Source: Plasmodiophora brassicae (Eukaryota; Endomyxa; Phytomyxea; Plasmodiophorida; Plasmodiophoridae). From it: 64,000 nt of DNA. The position numbers and the translations under genes were made by a program. The notes beneath the pieces are model-generated. The model was not told the origin of the DNA. It saw nothing but the letters and a program-made list of their open reading frames with translations, and made no database searches. The DNA lies in contig JASFAU010000009.1 in assembly GCA_039704465.1 (NCBI GenBank), positions 868,001 through 932,000 of the forward strand, read 5' to 3'. Position 1 is the stretch's first letter. Every line of letters starts with the position of its first letter. Positions 31,781 through 43,337 of the stretch are shown one piece after another.

Positions 31781-32168
31781 TGAACCCGCGTACACGGTGA
31801 GAATGCCCCCAAACCTGTCTTGATGACCAAGTGCATACCTCTCCAAACGATTTGCACTAGTCGTTTACGTTTTCGTAATTCCTGCAGCCAAGCCGACGAC
31901 AGTGCCTGATCTACACGAAGTTCCAGAGTCTTCCTCAGCAGATTTGGCCATGCAATTTTGAGTTGCCGGCTCCAAGTGAACAGCCATTCGTCAACGTCGA
32001 GTACGATGCCTCTGAGACCTTGGCCTTACAGGCGACAATGGCGTGGAACGCCGTACGCGCCGGACTCGAGAGGTGACCCTGACACCGGTCACGCAGTCTT
32101 GCCGCGGCGTCGACGGAGCGGTGTAGCGTCAAACACCTACTTGCAACGACGACGTCGTGCTAGCGAGG
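31781..32168. other. Spacer between SARAF-like copies C and D
   Basis: Nothing recognisable; likely the 3' region of C and promoter of D. Confidence 0.4.
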
Positions 32169-32892
32169 ATGACGCTACTTCTCACTACGGTTGTCGTATC
32201 CGTCATATGGTCGCGTGCGATTGCGGAGAATGTCTGGCAGGAGTTCGACGTGACGTTTCGGGTGGGGTCTTACACCAACGCGTGGTTCCGACGTCCCCGA
32301 TTGAAAATGCACCCGTTCTCCGACGTGAAGACGTACCATCCGCATGCTGTTACGTGTACGCACAGAGCCGGTCAGGACGTTGTTTGTACGTCAGCGTTTC
32401 TGGTCAGATATGGCTTCATCTGAGTGGGCAATACCCTGCGTAGTTGCGAGGTGGTCCTGTCGGGACGGACGGATGCCCAGCAGTCTCGCGTTCGACCAGA
32501 GGTGGACGCAGGTGACGTGCCGTCTTCCAGATTCGGGCTATGTTGACAAGTCCACTTGCTACCTTGAATACGCGGTATGCATGGGACCACCTGTTATGAT
32601 ACGTCAACTTACGTACAGAGTGGCGCGCTAGATTAAGAAGAAGGTCAGCGTCGGCGCGATCGTGGGCGGCGTCATCGGTGCTGTCGTCTTAATCAGCATC
32701 ATTCTTCATTGTATACAAAGTCGCCGTCGTCGCCGTCGATGGCTGAGCAGCCAGACCAGCTATACGGCCCAGCAGCCGACCCTCCAGCCAGTTGTCATGC
32801 AGCCAGGTTCGCATGTCGCGACCGCGCCACAGTACCATCCTGGGCAAACGGTCCCACCTCCGCCTACATACTGCCAAGCCGTCAATGCCTGA
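32169..32892 (+). CDS. SARAF-like membrane protein, array copy D (PPxY tail)
   Basis: Exons 32169-32385, 32444-32574, 32632-32892 (introns 58 and 57 nt, phases 1 and 0), 202 residues. Signal peptide MTLLLTTVVVSVIWSRAIAE; ectodomain EFDVTFRVGSY, RPRLKMHPFSDVKTYHP, VTCTHRAGQD, RWSCRDGRMPSSLAFDQRW, QVTC, STCYLEYA; membrane helix VGAIVGGVIGAVVLISIILH; then SRRRRRRW and a Gln/Pro-rich tail ending PPPPTYCQAVNA. The PPTY is a PPxY motif of the kind bound by WW domains, for example of NEDD4-type ubiquitin ligases; SARAF also has a PPPY in its tail. Tail sequence is close to copy A (TAQQ-T-L-PVV-QP), so A and D share an ancestor. Confidence 0.7.
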
Positions 32893-33168
32893 CGTACCCG
32901 TCGAGGTGCAGCAGTACAACGATTCTTCGTGTCCTTATACGGCTGCAAATTGGAGTTTCTGGCGACGCTTAAGCAACGGACAGGTCGTGCTGGACCCACA
33001 CGACCTTTCCCTGCGGTTCCGATTGCGGATTGTGCCTGCAAACCGTACGTGACTCTACGTGTCGGCGTCGCCATGCCCGCCCGATCCCGATTGCCAAACG
33101 GCCTTGCGGCGTCGGAGGCGAGACGCGCGACCCACAACGCAGAGTCGACATTTTTCGCTCTACAAAGG

Positions 33169-33918
33169 ATGGTGCCGGTTCTCAGGGTCGTGTTCGCATC
33201 GGCCTTGCTCATGTGTGCCATTGCCCGCGGCAGCGTTATAACGTTCCGCGGTCCTCGACTGAGACTGCACGAGTCCTCCGAAATCAGCACGTATAGGCCG
33301 TCGACGGTTACGTGTACGCGCGCACCAGGTCCGGCATTCGTCTGTATGTGCCCGCGCGTCCTGTTTGCCAGAGATGTCGCCTGAATCCTCGTCGGCGCGG
33401 GACAGATGAGCCGTGGACGTGCCGGGACGACAACATGCCCACGCATCTCGAGTTCGATCGGAAGTGGACGCGGGTCACGTGCCCCAGTTCTATAGGTGGC
33501 GCTGTCGTCGACTGCTACCTCGAGTATGCGGTACCTACGAACTGAATTGCTCAGTCCACGCTATCCCAGGGCTGATGTTTACTCGCAGATCAAGGATAAG
33601 GAGGCGTCGGCGAAAGCGGTGGTCACGGGAACTCGCAAACGCGCAGCCGTGCCGATCGGCGACGTTCTGGCGAATCGTATCATTATCGGCGGATCCGTTT
33701 GCCTGTTTGTCCTGGTCTCCCTCATCGTCTTCACGTCGTTGCGGCGTCGCCGCTTGAAGTTCGCCGTCAATCTCCAAGACGCCAACGCGGTCCGGCCAGG
33801 GCGGGTGGCGCCTGTACTTGCACCACAGCCGGACGCGCTTGCCACGACAGGTCCACACTGGCATGCTAGGCAGATGCCACCACCACCACCTGCCTACGAT
33901 GAAGCCGTCAAGGTTTGA
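33169..33918 (+). CDS. SARAF-like membrane protein, array copy E (PPxY tail)
   Basis: Exons 33169-33343, 33406-33530, 33589-33918 (introns 62 and 58 nt, phases 1 and 0), 209 residues. Signal peptide MVPVLRVVFASALLMCAIARG; a shorter first ectodomain part (ITFRGPRLRLHESSEIST, VTCTRAPG), then EPWTCRDDNMPTHLEFDRKW, RVTC and DCYLEYA. The juxtamembrane part is longer than in the other copies; the helix is IIIGGSVCLFVLVSLIVFT followed by LRRRRLKF. The tail ends PPPPPAYDEAVKV with a PPAY (PPxY) motif. The most diverged member, yet splice phases and the four cysteines are kept. Confidence 0.7.
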
Positions 33919-34098
33919 CCCGAACGACGTGTCGTTGGCGCCTAGATACAGATACGGTATCTATCTTGGGGAGCAATGGGCGTTCTGAGCTGGCAGCTGC
34001 CGTCGGATCGGCCCTAAATTGGGCACCGCGCCCGCGGCCGCTCCCTGGGTCGAGCCCCATTTGAGTGACCCCTCGTTCCTGCATGCCACCGTCCAGCA

Positions 34099-34713
34099 AT
34101 GCTGACCCGGGCGCTGATCGGTCGTGCAGGGCGCAGCCTGGCCCTGTCTACGCTCTGCGTCGTGATCCTGGCGAACATCGCCCTGTTCGCATGGATGGCC
34201 GACGCGTTCCTGACGAAAACGCTCGGGTTCTACGTCGCCATGTGCCTGCAACTCATGCCGCGCCGCTTCATCGGCGTCGTCGTTACGTTGAACGCCATGT
34301 GCCTCGCTCTGTTCATCGCCATCAACTGTCGTCCTGACCTGGCGACGCACGAACCCCGAACCTGGGTCCCGGTCGCCGTCGCGTTCGTCACCGGTCGCTG
34401 CCTCGAGTTCATCCTGCGGTCGAAACTAGAATCCATCCTGGCACCGCCACCCGATCCCAGGCCACCGCGCTTCGCGATCCAGCTTCGAGGATGGCTCGAC
34501 GACCTACCGGTCGACGCGTACAAGGCAACCGCCGATGGCACCAGGTTCCCGTGTTCCATCTGCCTATCGCCGTTCGTCGACGGCGAACCATTACGAACCC
34601 TGCCCTGTTTCCACTCGTTCCACCAGTCCTGCATCGACGAGTGGATCGCGCTGGCGCCGGCAGCGACCTGCCCGCTCTGCCGCATCCCGATCTTCGTCGC
34701 GTTCACGGTCTAG
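34099..34713 (+). CDS. RING-H2 membrane E3 ubiquitin ligase
   Basis: Single exon, 204 residues. Two or three hydrophobic helices occupy residues 12-115 ([54 protein letters not shown]). A RING-H2 finger follows at residues 152-197: [28 protein letters not shown], giving the C-C-C-H-H-C-C-C ligand order. Membrane-anchored RING-H2 proteins recruit E2 enzymes to ubiquitinate membrane or ER substrates. Tail to tail with the AN1 gene (41 nt apart). Confidence 0.8.
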   Translation: MLTRALIGRAGRSLALSTLCVVILANIALFAWMADAFLTKTLGFYVAMCLQLMPRRFIGVVVTLNAMCLALFIAINCRPDLATHEPRTWVPVAVAFVTGRCLEFILRSKLESILAPPPDPRPPRFAIQLRGWLDDLPVDAYKATADGTRFPCSICLSPFVDGEPLRTLPCFHSFHQSCIDEWIALAPAATCPLCRIPIFVAFTV

Positions 34714-34753
34714 TATTAGTCCCCGCGAATACAGTGACGACATGATTGGGTAT

Positions 34754-35086
34754 TTAGATCGGGACGACCTTGCGCGTCCGGACGATCGGGTTGTCGCGTC
34801 GCAGGATCTGCTGGCCGAACGCCTTGAAGTCGAACGTGCAGTCGTGCGATTCGCTGGGGCGGTGCGCCTGGCAGTACGTGCGGCCACAACGGCACGCGTA
34901 CGCGCCAGCCAGCGTGACACGTCGTCCACAGCCTCCCATCCCGCAGCGCATGCGTCCCGGTTGCTGCCGAGTCCCCACCGATGACGTCGCCAGGGCGAGC
35001 AACGAGTCGACGACTTGCGGGACGCGGTCGTCGTCGGCGAACGCCACCATCATCAGGGCGCGGTCGTCGGCCGAGAGCGACGCCAT
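34754..35086 (-). CDS. AN1-type zinc finger protein
   Basis: From the ATG at 35086 (MASLSADD), 110 residues; an in-frame ATG at 35164 is possible. The C-terminal half is an AN1 finger: MRCGMGGCGRRVTLAG, AYACRCGRTYCQAH and ESHDCTFDF, with the C/C-C-C-C-H-H-C ligands typical of ZFAND/SAP proteins. No A20 finger is present. The N-terminal ~45 residues contain a helical DDRALMMVAFADDDRVPQVV segment. AN1 proteins link ubiquitin, p97 and stress responses. Confidence 0.75.
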   Translation of the reverse strand: MASLSADDRALMMVAFADDDRVPQVVDSLLALATSSVGTRQQPGRMRCGMGGCGRRVTLAGAYACRCGRTYCQAHRPSESHDCTFDFKAFGQQILRRDNPIVRTRKVVPI

Positions 35087-35398
35087 CGGATGGGGATGAA
35101 GACTAAGGGCGCGGGTGGTACCCGCGAGACCATCATTAGTCCTAAGCGCATCAGATCGTTCCACGTGTACTATTCCAGCAGTGGCAGGGATAACGGCTGA
35201 TGGTTACATACCGGTCCCGTTCAAGTCCCAGCCATGGGTGCGTCCCGCCCATCGGCCGGAAACACGCCTGGTCCTATATGTGACGAGTGTGGGGTCCCTG
35301 CCTGTCATGCTTGACCTCGTTGCAGGTCACGTGAGCGCTGTCTGCGACGTGTTCTGCCCCAGCGCCGAGGTGTGCCGACCCTCACACCAGAAACCGCT

Positions 35399-36139
35399 AT
35401 GGCATTGCCAGGGACGCCGGCGGCCAACGCCCGCGAAGGGTATGGGAACTTTGATTCGATGGCGAACTCGGTGTCGTGTTCGACGCGGGACGTGCGAGCG
35501 CTGCCGGCGCTGGCGTGGCCGTGGTTCCCGATGCCGTTCGACGATGGGTGGGTCGTGCGCCCGATGGCCGAGAAGGACATCGACCGCGTCCTGCACCTGT
35601 ACGCGACGTACTTCTCGGCGCTGCATCACACGTCCAGGCGCATGATGCTGACCAGGAAGTGGTACGAGACGGACGTCTGCAAGAGCGACGCCGAGCACGA
35701 ACGCGCGAAACCGTACCTGGTCATCGTGTTCTGCCGCCCCGACGGTGTGATCACGCTGGCGACCGGCATGCAGATGTTGCCCTACGAGCGCGCCTACAAG
35801 CTGCTGGCGACGGTGGCCCACCCGGAGCATCGCGGGCCGCTGTCCAAGTACTACTGGCCGTACATGGAGGAGATCGCTCGGCGCGGCAGGATCGACATCG
35901 TCCAGGTGACGACCGCCCAGGGCCTGGAGCGCGGCGCGCTCGCGCGTAAATCCGGCTGGAAGGTGGGCGGCATCGTCCCCGGCGAATGGGTCTGGAGCGA
36001 CGGCCGGCGTGCCTACCGGGACGTGCTCGTGCACCTGTACCTGCTGATGCCCCATGCCCTGGACTACACGACCAAGGAGTCCGACTGGAAGATGTCGCCG
36101 TCCCTGAAGGAAGCCGCCCGCATGCTGTCGAAGCTCTGA
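35399..36139 (+). CDS. GNAT-fold acetyltransferase-like protein
   Basis: 246 residues from the ATG at 35399. The region from residue ~50 has GNAT features: VVRPMAEKDIDRVLHLY as the first strand-helix, the acetyl-CoA loop region AHPEHRGPLSKYYW, then GLERGALARKSGWKVGGIVPG and the late strand with YRDVLVHLYLL. The late block (A-x-GW-x-x-GG-x-PG) is common in bacterial GNAT proteins, so bacterial ancestry is possible. Substrate unknown. No intron. A non-ATG extension upstream is ignored. Confidence 0.55.
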   Translation: MALPGTPAANAREGYGNFDSMANSVSCSTRDVRALPALAWPWFPMPFDDGWVVRPMAEKDIDRVLHLYATYFSALHHTSRRMMLTRKWYETDVCKSDAEHERAKPYLVIVFCRPDGVITLATGMQMLPYERAYKLLATVAHPEHRGPLSKYYWPYMEEIARRGRIDIVQVTTAQGLERGALARKSGWKVGGIVPGEWVWSDGRRAYRDVLVHLYLLMPHALDYTTKESDWKMSPSLKEAARMLSKL

Positions 36140-36252
36140 CCCGAGCGCTCCGAGAGTGACGCGTCCCTGCCACAACTGCGACACGTCGTAATGAACTGGT
36201 TGATACGACCCATCTCGTCGGCCTCCTGATAGTCCGTTGGCGAAATCCGATA

Positions 36253-37516
36253 ATGGCGGCAAGCGTCGTCCTTGCGACGGCCGGCTACGGGTCGATCAAG
36301 CTGTGGCAGGCGACGTCGGCGCAGTGCCGCCAGTCGATCCCGCACCCGGACTCGGTACGTGCAGGCGGGCGGCTGGGCCCGCACCCGTGCGCCGCCTGAC
36401 CGTGTGTGTGTGTAGCAGGTCAACCGGCTCGACATCACCGCCGACAAGCAGATCCTGGCGGCCGCCGGCAACCCCAGCGTCCGGCTCTATGATATCCCCA
36501 CACTGAACCAGAACCAGAGCCACGTTCGATGATTCGTCGGTGTGCGTCAGGGCCGCGTGTGGCCTGACGTGTGGGTGTGAGCAGATAAGGTGCCTGAATG
36601 GGCACAAGGCGAACGTGATGGCGATCGGCTTCCAGAAGGAGAGCAAGTGGATGTTCTCCGCGTCCGAGGACGGCATGATCAAGATCTGGGACATCCGGGC
36701 GGGAACGTGCCAGAAGGACCTGTCCAATGGCAGCCCTGTCAACGACGCCGCCCTGCACCCAAACCAGGTACTCGGGGTCGTCTATCGCCGCATGGCAATT
36801 CAGAGATAGCGCGGGCCTTGTAGGGCGAGATCGTTGCTGTCGATGAGGCTGGCCATGTGCGTATCTACGATTTGACGGCTGGGAAACTCTCCACGACCTT
36901 GGTCAGTGGCGACGTTCTTGCGTCACGTCTTGGGGGTTTGACGACGGGTGCAGGTTCCCGAAGACAAGAGCAGCCTACGCTCCGTGTCGGTTGCCAGTGA
37001 CGCGTCGGTCATTGCGGCTGCGAACACGAATGGCAAGTTCACGACCTGGTATGATGAGTGCGCAATCAACGCCCGGTCTGCCCTAAACGCTCGTGAGCAG
37101 GTCACTGGCTGGCGAACCTCAACCAAGGATACTTCAAACCGTGTCAGCGCACAATACGTACTTGCTGAAGTGCCTCATATCACCCGACGTGCGATACCTG
37201 GCGACGACGTCTGCAGATCGCACTGTCAAGATCTGGAACCTAGCAGACAACTGTGAGCTGTCCCAGACGCTGACGGGCCACAAAGCATGGGTGTGGGACT
37301 GCTCGTTCTCTGCCGACAGCGCGTACCTGGTCACAGGTACGACCGCTCGTGTTTCATGGTAGCATTGTGGTCTTGACGGGCGCGATACGTGCAGCCTCTT
37401 CGGACAAGACGGCACGACTATGGGATCTAAGCAGTGGCGACGCTGTTCTGGAATACCAAGGGCATCAGAAACCGGCGACGTGTGTGGCGCTGAATGACTC
37501 GCCGAACGCGACATGA
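36253..37516 (+). CDS. LST8: LST8, WD40 subunit of TOR complexes
   Basis: Seven exons: 36253-36354, 36419-36523, 36585-36767, 36824-36901, 36954-37048, 37101-37336, 37395-37516 (introns 64, 61, 56, 52, 52, 58 nt), 306 residues. The seven WD repeats align with mLST8 throughout: [129 protein letters not shown] and a final [16 protein letters not shown]. Length is right for the family (303-326). LST8 stabilises the TOR kinase domain in TORC1 and TORC2. Convergent with EB1 (92 nt between stops). Confidence 0.9.
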
Positions 37517-37608
37517 TAAAGGCGAACGTATCTGCATAGGCCCGTGAACGTGTGAAACGTGTCGGAGTGTCAGAACGATACATTGTAAACAGATGTAGGT
37601 GTTGAATA

Positions 37609-38605
37609 TCAGACGGTCTGCTCGCCCATTGTCGTGTCGATACTGATCGGGTGGTCATCCGCCCCGATGTCATTGTCTGTGGCGTACAGTACTTCAAGGA
37701 TCTGCTGAATCATCGGGGACTCCTCGGCCTCTTTGCAGATCTTTTCGACATCCAGGATCTTGGAGAAGTACCTGTTTCGGAATTAGGTCAGGGCCCGACC
37801 ATCCACGCCATCGCAAACAGGCATTACCAGTCGCGCTCCTTCTCCAGTTCCTTTAACACGCCATGCATTTCCTCAATATCCTTCTTCGCCTTTGCGAGAG
37901 CGTCATCTTGACCGGCGTGTTTCGTTGTTGCCGCGGCCGATGCGGTCGTCTGCCTCACAGCCTCGCCCGCTGGCTTTTTCGTCGCCGTCGTTGTCGATTT
38001 CACCTTGTTCTCTTTGCCCGGCAGCGCTCGGGCCATCCCGGCCGCACCACCACGTGACCCTTTAAATGCTGAGAGCCCGCCCTTGGATTTCGATCGTCTC
38101 TTGATCGGGTCATAGTCGCCGCCATTGTAAGTACGGTTGAAGACTTCGTAAACCCACTGAAGCAGTTCGAGATTGTCCTGATATTTGCCCTTGATGATCT
38201 TCTCGACAGGGACGTGATGCTGGATGTCGACCTTGTCGAACATGTCCTGAAGGAGCTTGAAATTCTTGACGAACTCGTACTCGTGCTTGGCCTCGAAGTT
38301 GACCTTCGTCATGTTCATCTTCCCAGGGTACAGCACGTCGAATATCTGACAGTGAATCGCGCCCGTGCAACACTCCTCCACCTGCACGCCGACCAGTCAG
38401 TCCAGCAAGCGCGACACGACCTCCGGCGCCCTCCCCACCGACCTTGGTGATGTTGACCTTCAGGAGGTTATTCACCCAGTCGATCAGCTCGTGGCGCCCG
38501 ACAAAGTACGCTACGCAGACACGGACGCGTCAGGGTCACAGCCCCGCGATGCTGCCACGCCCCGACACCCCCACCCTCGTTCATGATGCCAATCGCCTCC
38601 GACAT
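37609..38605 (-). CDS. EB1 microtubule plus-end-binding protein
   Basis: Four exons: 38605-38575, 38510-38443, 38381-37828, 37771-37609 (introns 64, 61, 56 nt), 271 residues. The calponin-homology domain is clear: YFVGRHELIDWVNNLL, KVEECCTGAIHCQIFDVLYP, FEAKHEYEFVKNFKLLQ and VPVEKIIKGKYQDNLELLQW, YNGGDYDP. A basic Ser/Thr/Lys linker precedes a coiled coil (DALAKAKKDIEEMHGVLKEL) and the EB-homology tip (RDWYFSKILDVEKICKEA), with an acidic tail. The C-terminal EEY/F motif of animal EB1 is absent; the protein ends TMGEQTV. It tracks growing microtubule ends and recruits +TIP partners. Confidence 0.92.
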
Positions 38606-38935
38606 GGTTCGCCGCGTCAGGCCACAGCGGACAAATGCGCCCCCCTCCCGCCGTCCCGTCGACAAAATGACCTGCCGCCCCAAAAAATGTGTCATCATGG
38701 TCGCAGCAAGCTGACCTTGGCAAAGTATAATTGCCGCGCAAAAACGACCACGACAACGCGCCGGACGACGGCATGTTCCTTCTCATGAGGTGCGTTACGG
38801 GGGGGGCACTTTGGTGGAGGGGGGTGCGTCGTTCGCTTCCTTCCTTGTCCAGGGGGTCACGGCGCCGTCATTCTAGAATCTTGCTTGCGTCGGGTCCAGG
38901 TAGTAGTTCGCGTCTGGCGGGGGTCGTGACTGGGC

Positions 38936-40800
38936 ATGGCGACGGGGGAGGGGCACTCGCCGACGCTGGCGAAGCTGGCGAGCGGTGTCGAGGAGGCGAA
39001 CAGCGCGGCACTGGCAAGCATCCTGGGGCGGAACGCGCGCACGACGCAGGTGGGTCGCGATTTCGGGTTGGACCCGACGTGGTCGCCGGACGCGTTCCGC
39101 GAGAAGTGCCCGCTGACGACGTATGCCGACTACGAGCCGTACGCGAACCGGATGCTGGAGAGTGCTGATCCGTCGAATATCATGGTGCCGGGCGTGCCCC
39201 TCTTCATGGCCACGTCTGGGGGAACGACGGGCGCGCGGAGCAAATGCTTCCCGATCACAGGTCGGACAAGCCGGGCGGAACGCGTGCGCCTATCCCTGAT
39301 CAACGAGTCGTTGCCGTACGACGAATGGAAAGGTAGTGGCGCGTCGTCCTTGCACGCGTTCCACAGGCTGAACTGAAACCAGGGCCATGGTTGCCGATGC
39401 TGTCGTCCCGTATCGACCGTTATGCGGCGTCGGGGATGCCAGTCTGCATACTGTCGACGGGGATGATGGCGCTGACCAATCGCCTGGACGCATCGTTCGC
39501 GACGAGTGTCGTCCCGCGCCCGGTGCACAACCTGGCGAACCTGTCGGACCACTTGAAGCTCTACCTGCTGTTTGCGTTGCCGCGGCGCGACCTGAACGTC
39601 ATCATCACGACGTTCGGGAACCTCGTCATCGACCTGTTCCGATGCCTGCTGGAGAACAAGGACGCGTTCGTTGCGGCGATCGCCGAAGGCGAACTCCCCG
39701 GGGACGAGTTCTTCCAGGACGCGCTGCCAGATGACGTTCGCCAGCAGCTACAAAGCGAGTTCGTTCGCAACCAAGGCCGCGCCGACGAGCTGGAGTGCAT
39801 TTTCAGCAGCTATGGCGAAGATCACCGAGGGCTCATTGCAGCCATATGGCCCAGCTTGCGCGTCGTCTTCACCAGTGTCACAGGCGCGTTCGAGATGTAC
39901 CGCGCCCCAATCCAGGACTTCCTTGGCGATGCCGTCACCATCATCTCCTTTGGGTATGCCAGCAGCGAGGGCGAGTTCATCGGGATACCAACGTTCCCCA
40001 AAGATGGCGTTCAGGTACCCCTCCGGCTGCCCTGGGGGTTGGTCAACCTCGCGCTGACCCATTGGATTGGCTCAGAATTACGTGTTCGCCCCCGGCAGCC
40101 TGTTCCTCGAGTTCATCAGGGATGAGGATCGGCACCTGGCTCAGCCGCCCACGTGCCTGCTGTCCGAGTTGTGTCCCGGGCAGTCGTACGAACTGGTGCT
40201 GACCAACGAACGCGGCCTGTACCGGTACCGTACGTTTGATTCCATCGAAGTCGTGGACATGGTCCATGGTGCGCTTCCCGTGTTCAAGATCCTTGGCCGG
40301 GCCAATGTCGGGTTCCGCCTTGTCGGCGGCGACGAATTCATCGTGGCGGAATCCGAGTTGCTTCCGGCAATCGTGAATGTGAGCTGCGAGCATATTCATG
40401 CGCGTCGGACGCTCTTTGCTGAGTTCCACTGTAGGCCGTTTCAGAGTTGCCAGGCACCATCCCCGAGTTCGGCTCGTACTTGGACGTCGACGTGCTCCCC
40501 GGCCACATTGTTGTTGCCATTGAGATGCCGGTTGGCGCCACTCCAGATGAGCAGCTAGCCGCGGGCCTGGCCGAGAAGATCGACGCGTCCCTGTCGACAG
40601 CGAATCCGCGTTACCGAGCCTCCATCACCGATGGTCGCCTGTCGCCCCTGGCCGTCGTTTTCGTTTCGCCGGGAGCTCTGTCCCGCCTTCGCGAGTTCAA
40701 GCAGAAGCGGGCGAACGTGGCGTTCTCCCAAGTGAAGCTGCCGCTGGCGCTCACAGACACCGCCCTCGTCAACATACTCAAGAACCAGATTGTGCTGTAG
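38936..40800 (+). CDS. GH3: GH3-family acyl-acid amido synthetase
   Basis: Four exons: 38936-39332, 39383-40014, 40076-40378, 40435-40800 (introns 50, 61, 56 nt; phases 1, 0, 0), 565 residues, a normal length for GH3. Adenylation motifs are visible: motif I MATSGGTTGARSKCFPIT (ATP/phosphate loop), motif II SFGYASSEGEF, motif III ERGLYRYRTFD, and the later GRANVGFRLVGGDEF block. GH3 enzymes adenylate a carboxylic hormone (auxin, jasmonate, benzoates) and transfer it to an amino acid. In plants this controls active hormone pools. A GH3 with this activity has been reported for Plasmodiophora brassicae, where it could alter host auxin or jasmonate. All motifs look functional. The gene has the same short introns and base composition as its neighbours, so if it was transferred it is well ameliorated. 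Confidence 0.88.
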
Positions 40801-40921
40801 GCCCGACCCCACAGCGTCCAGAGTGGTAGCCACACACTAGCACCAACACACACACACAGACGCGTTCATACAGTCTAAGCATGGGGCATCGTATAATGAC
40901 AGAAGGCAGGGCGACGACAGA

Positions 40922-43181
<2,260 letters not shown>

Positions 43182-43337
43182 CGCGAGAACAACGACCGGA
43201 TTACTGCTGGGGACGCAACGGACCCCGCCACGCAGTCCGCAGACGGTATACGGTCGGGGTGCCCTAATATCGGCACGGCGTCGAGCTGGCTCAATGAATA
43301 CATGCCGTTTTATTACCACGAATTATAACTGCGAATC

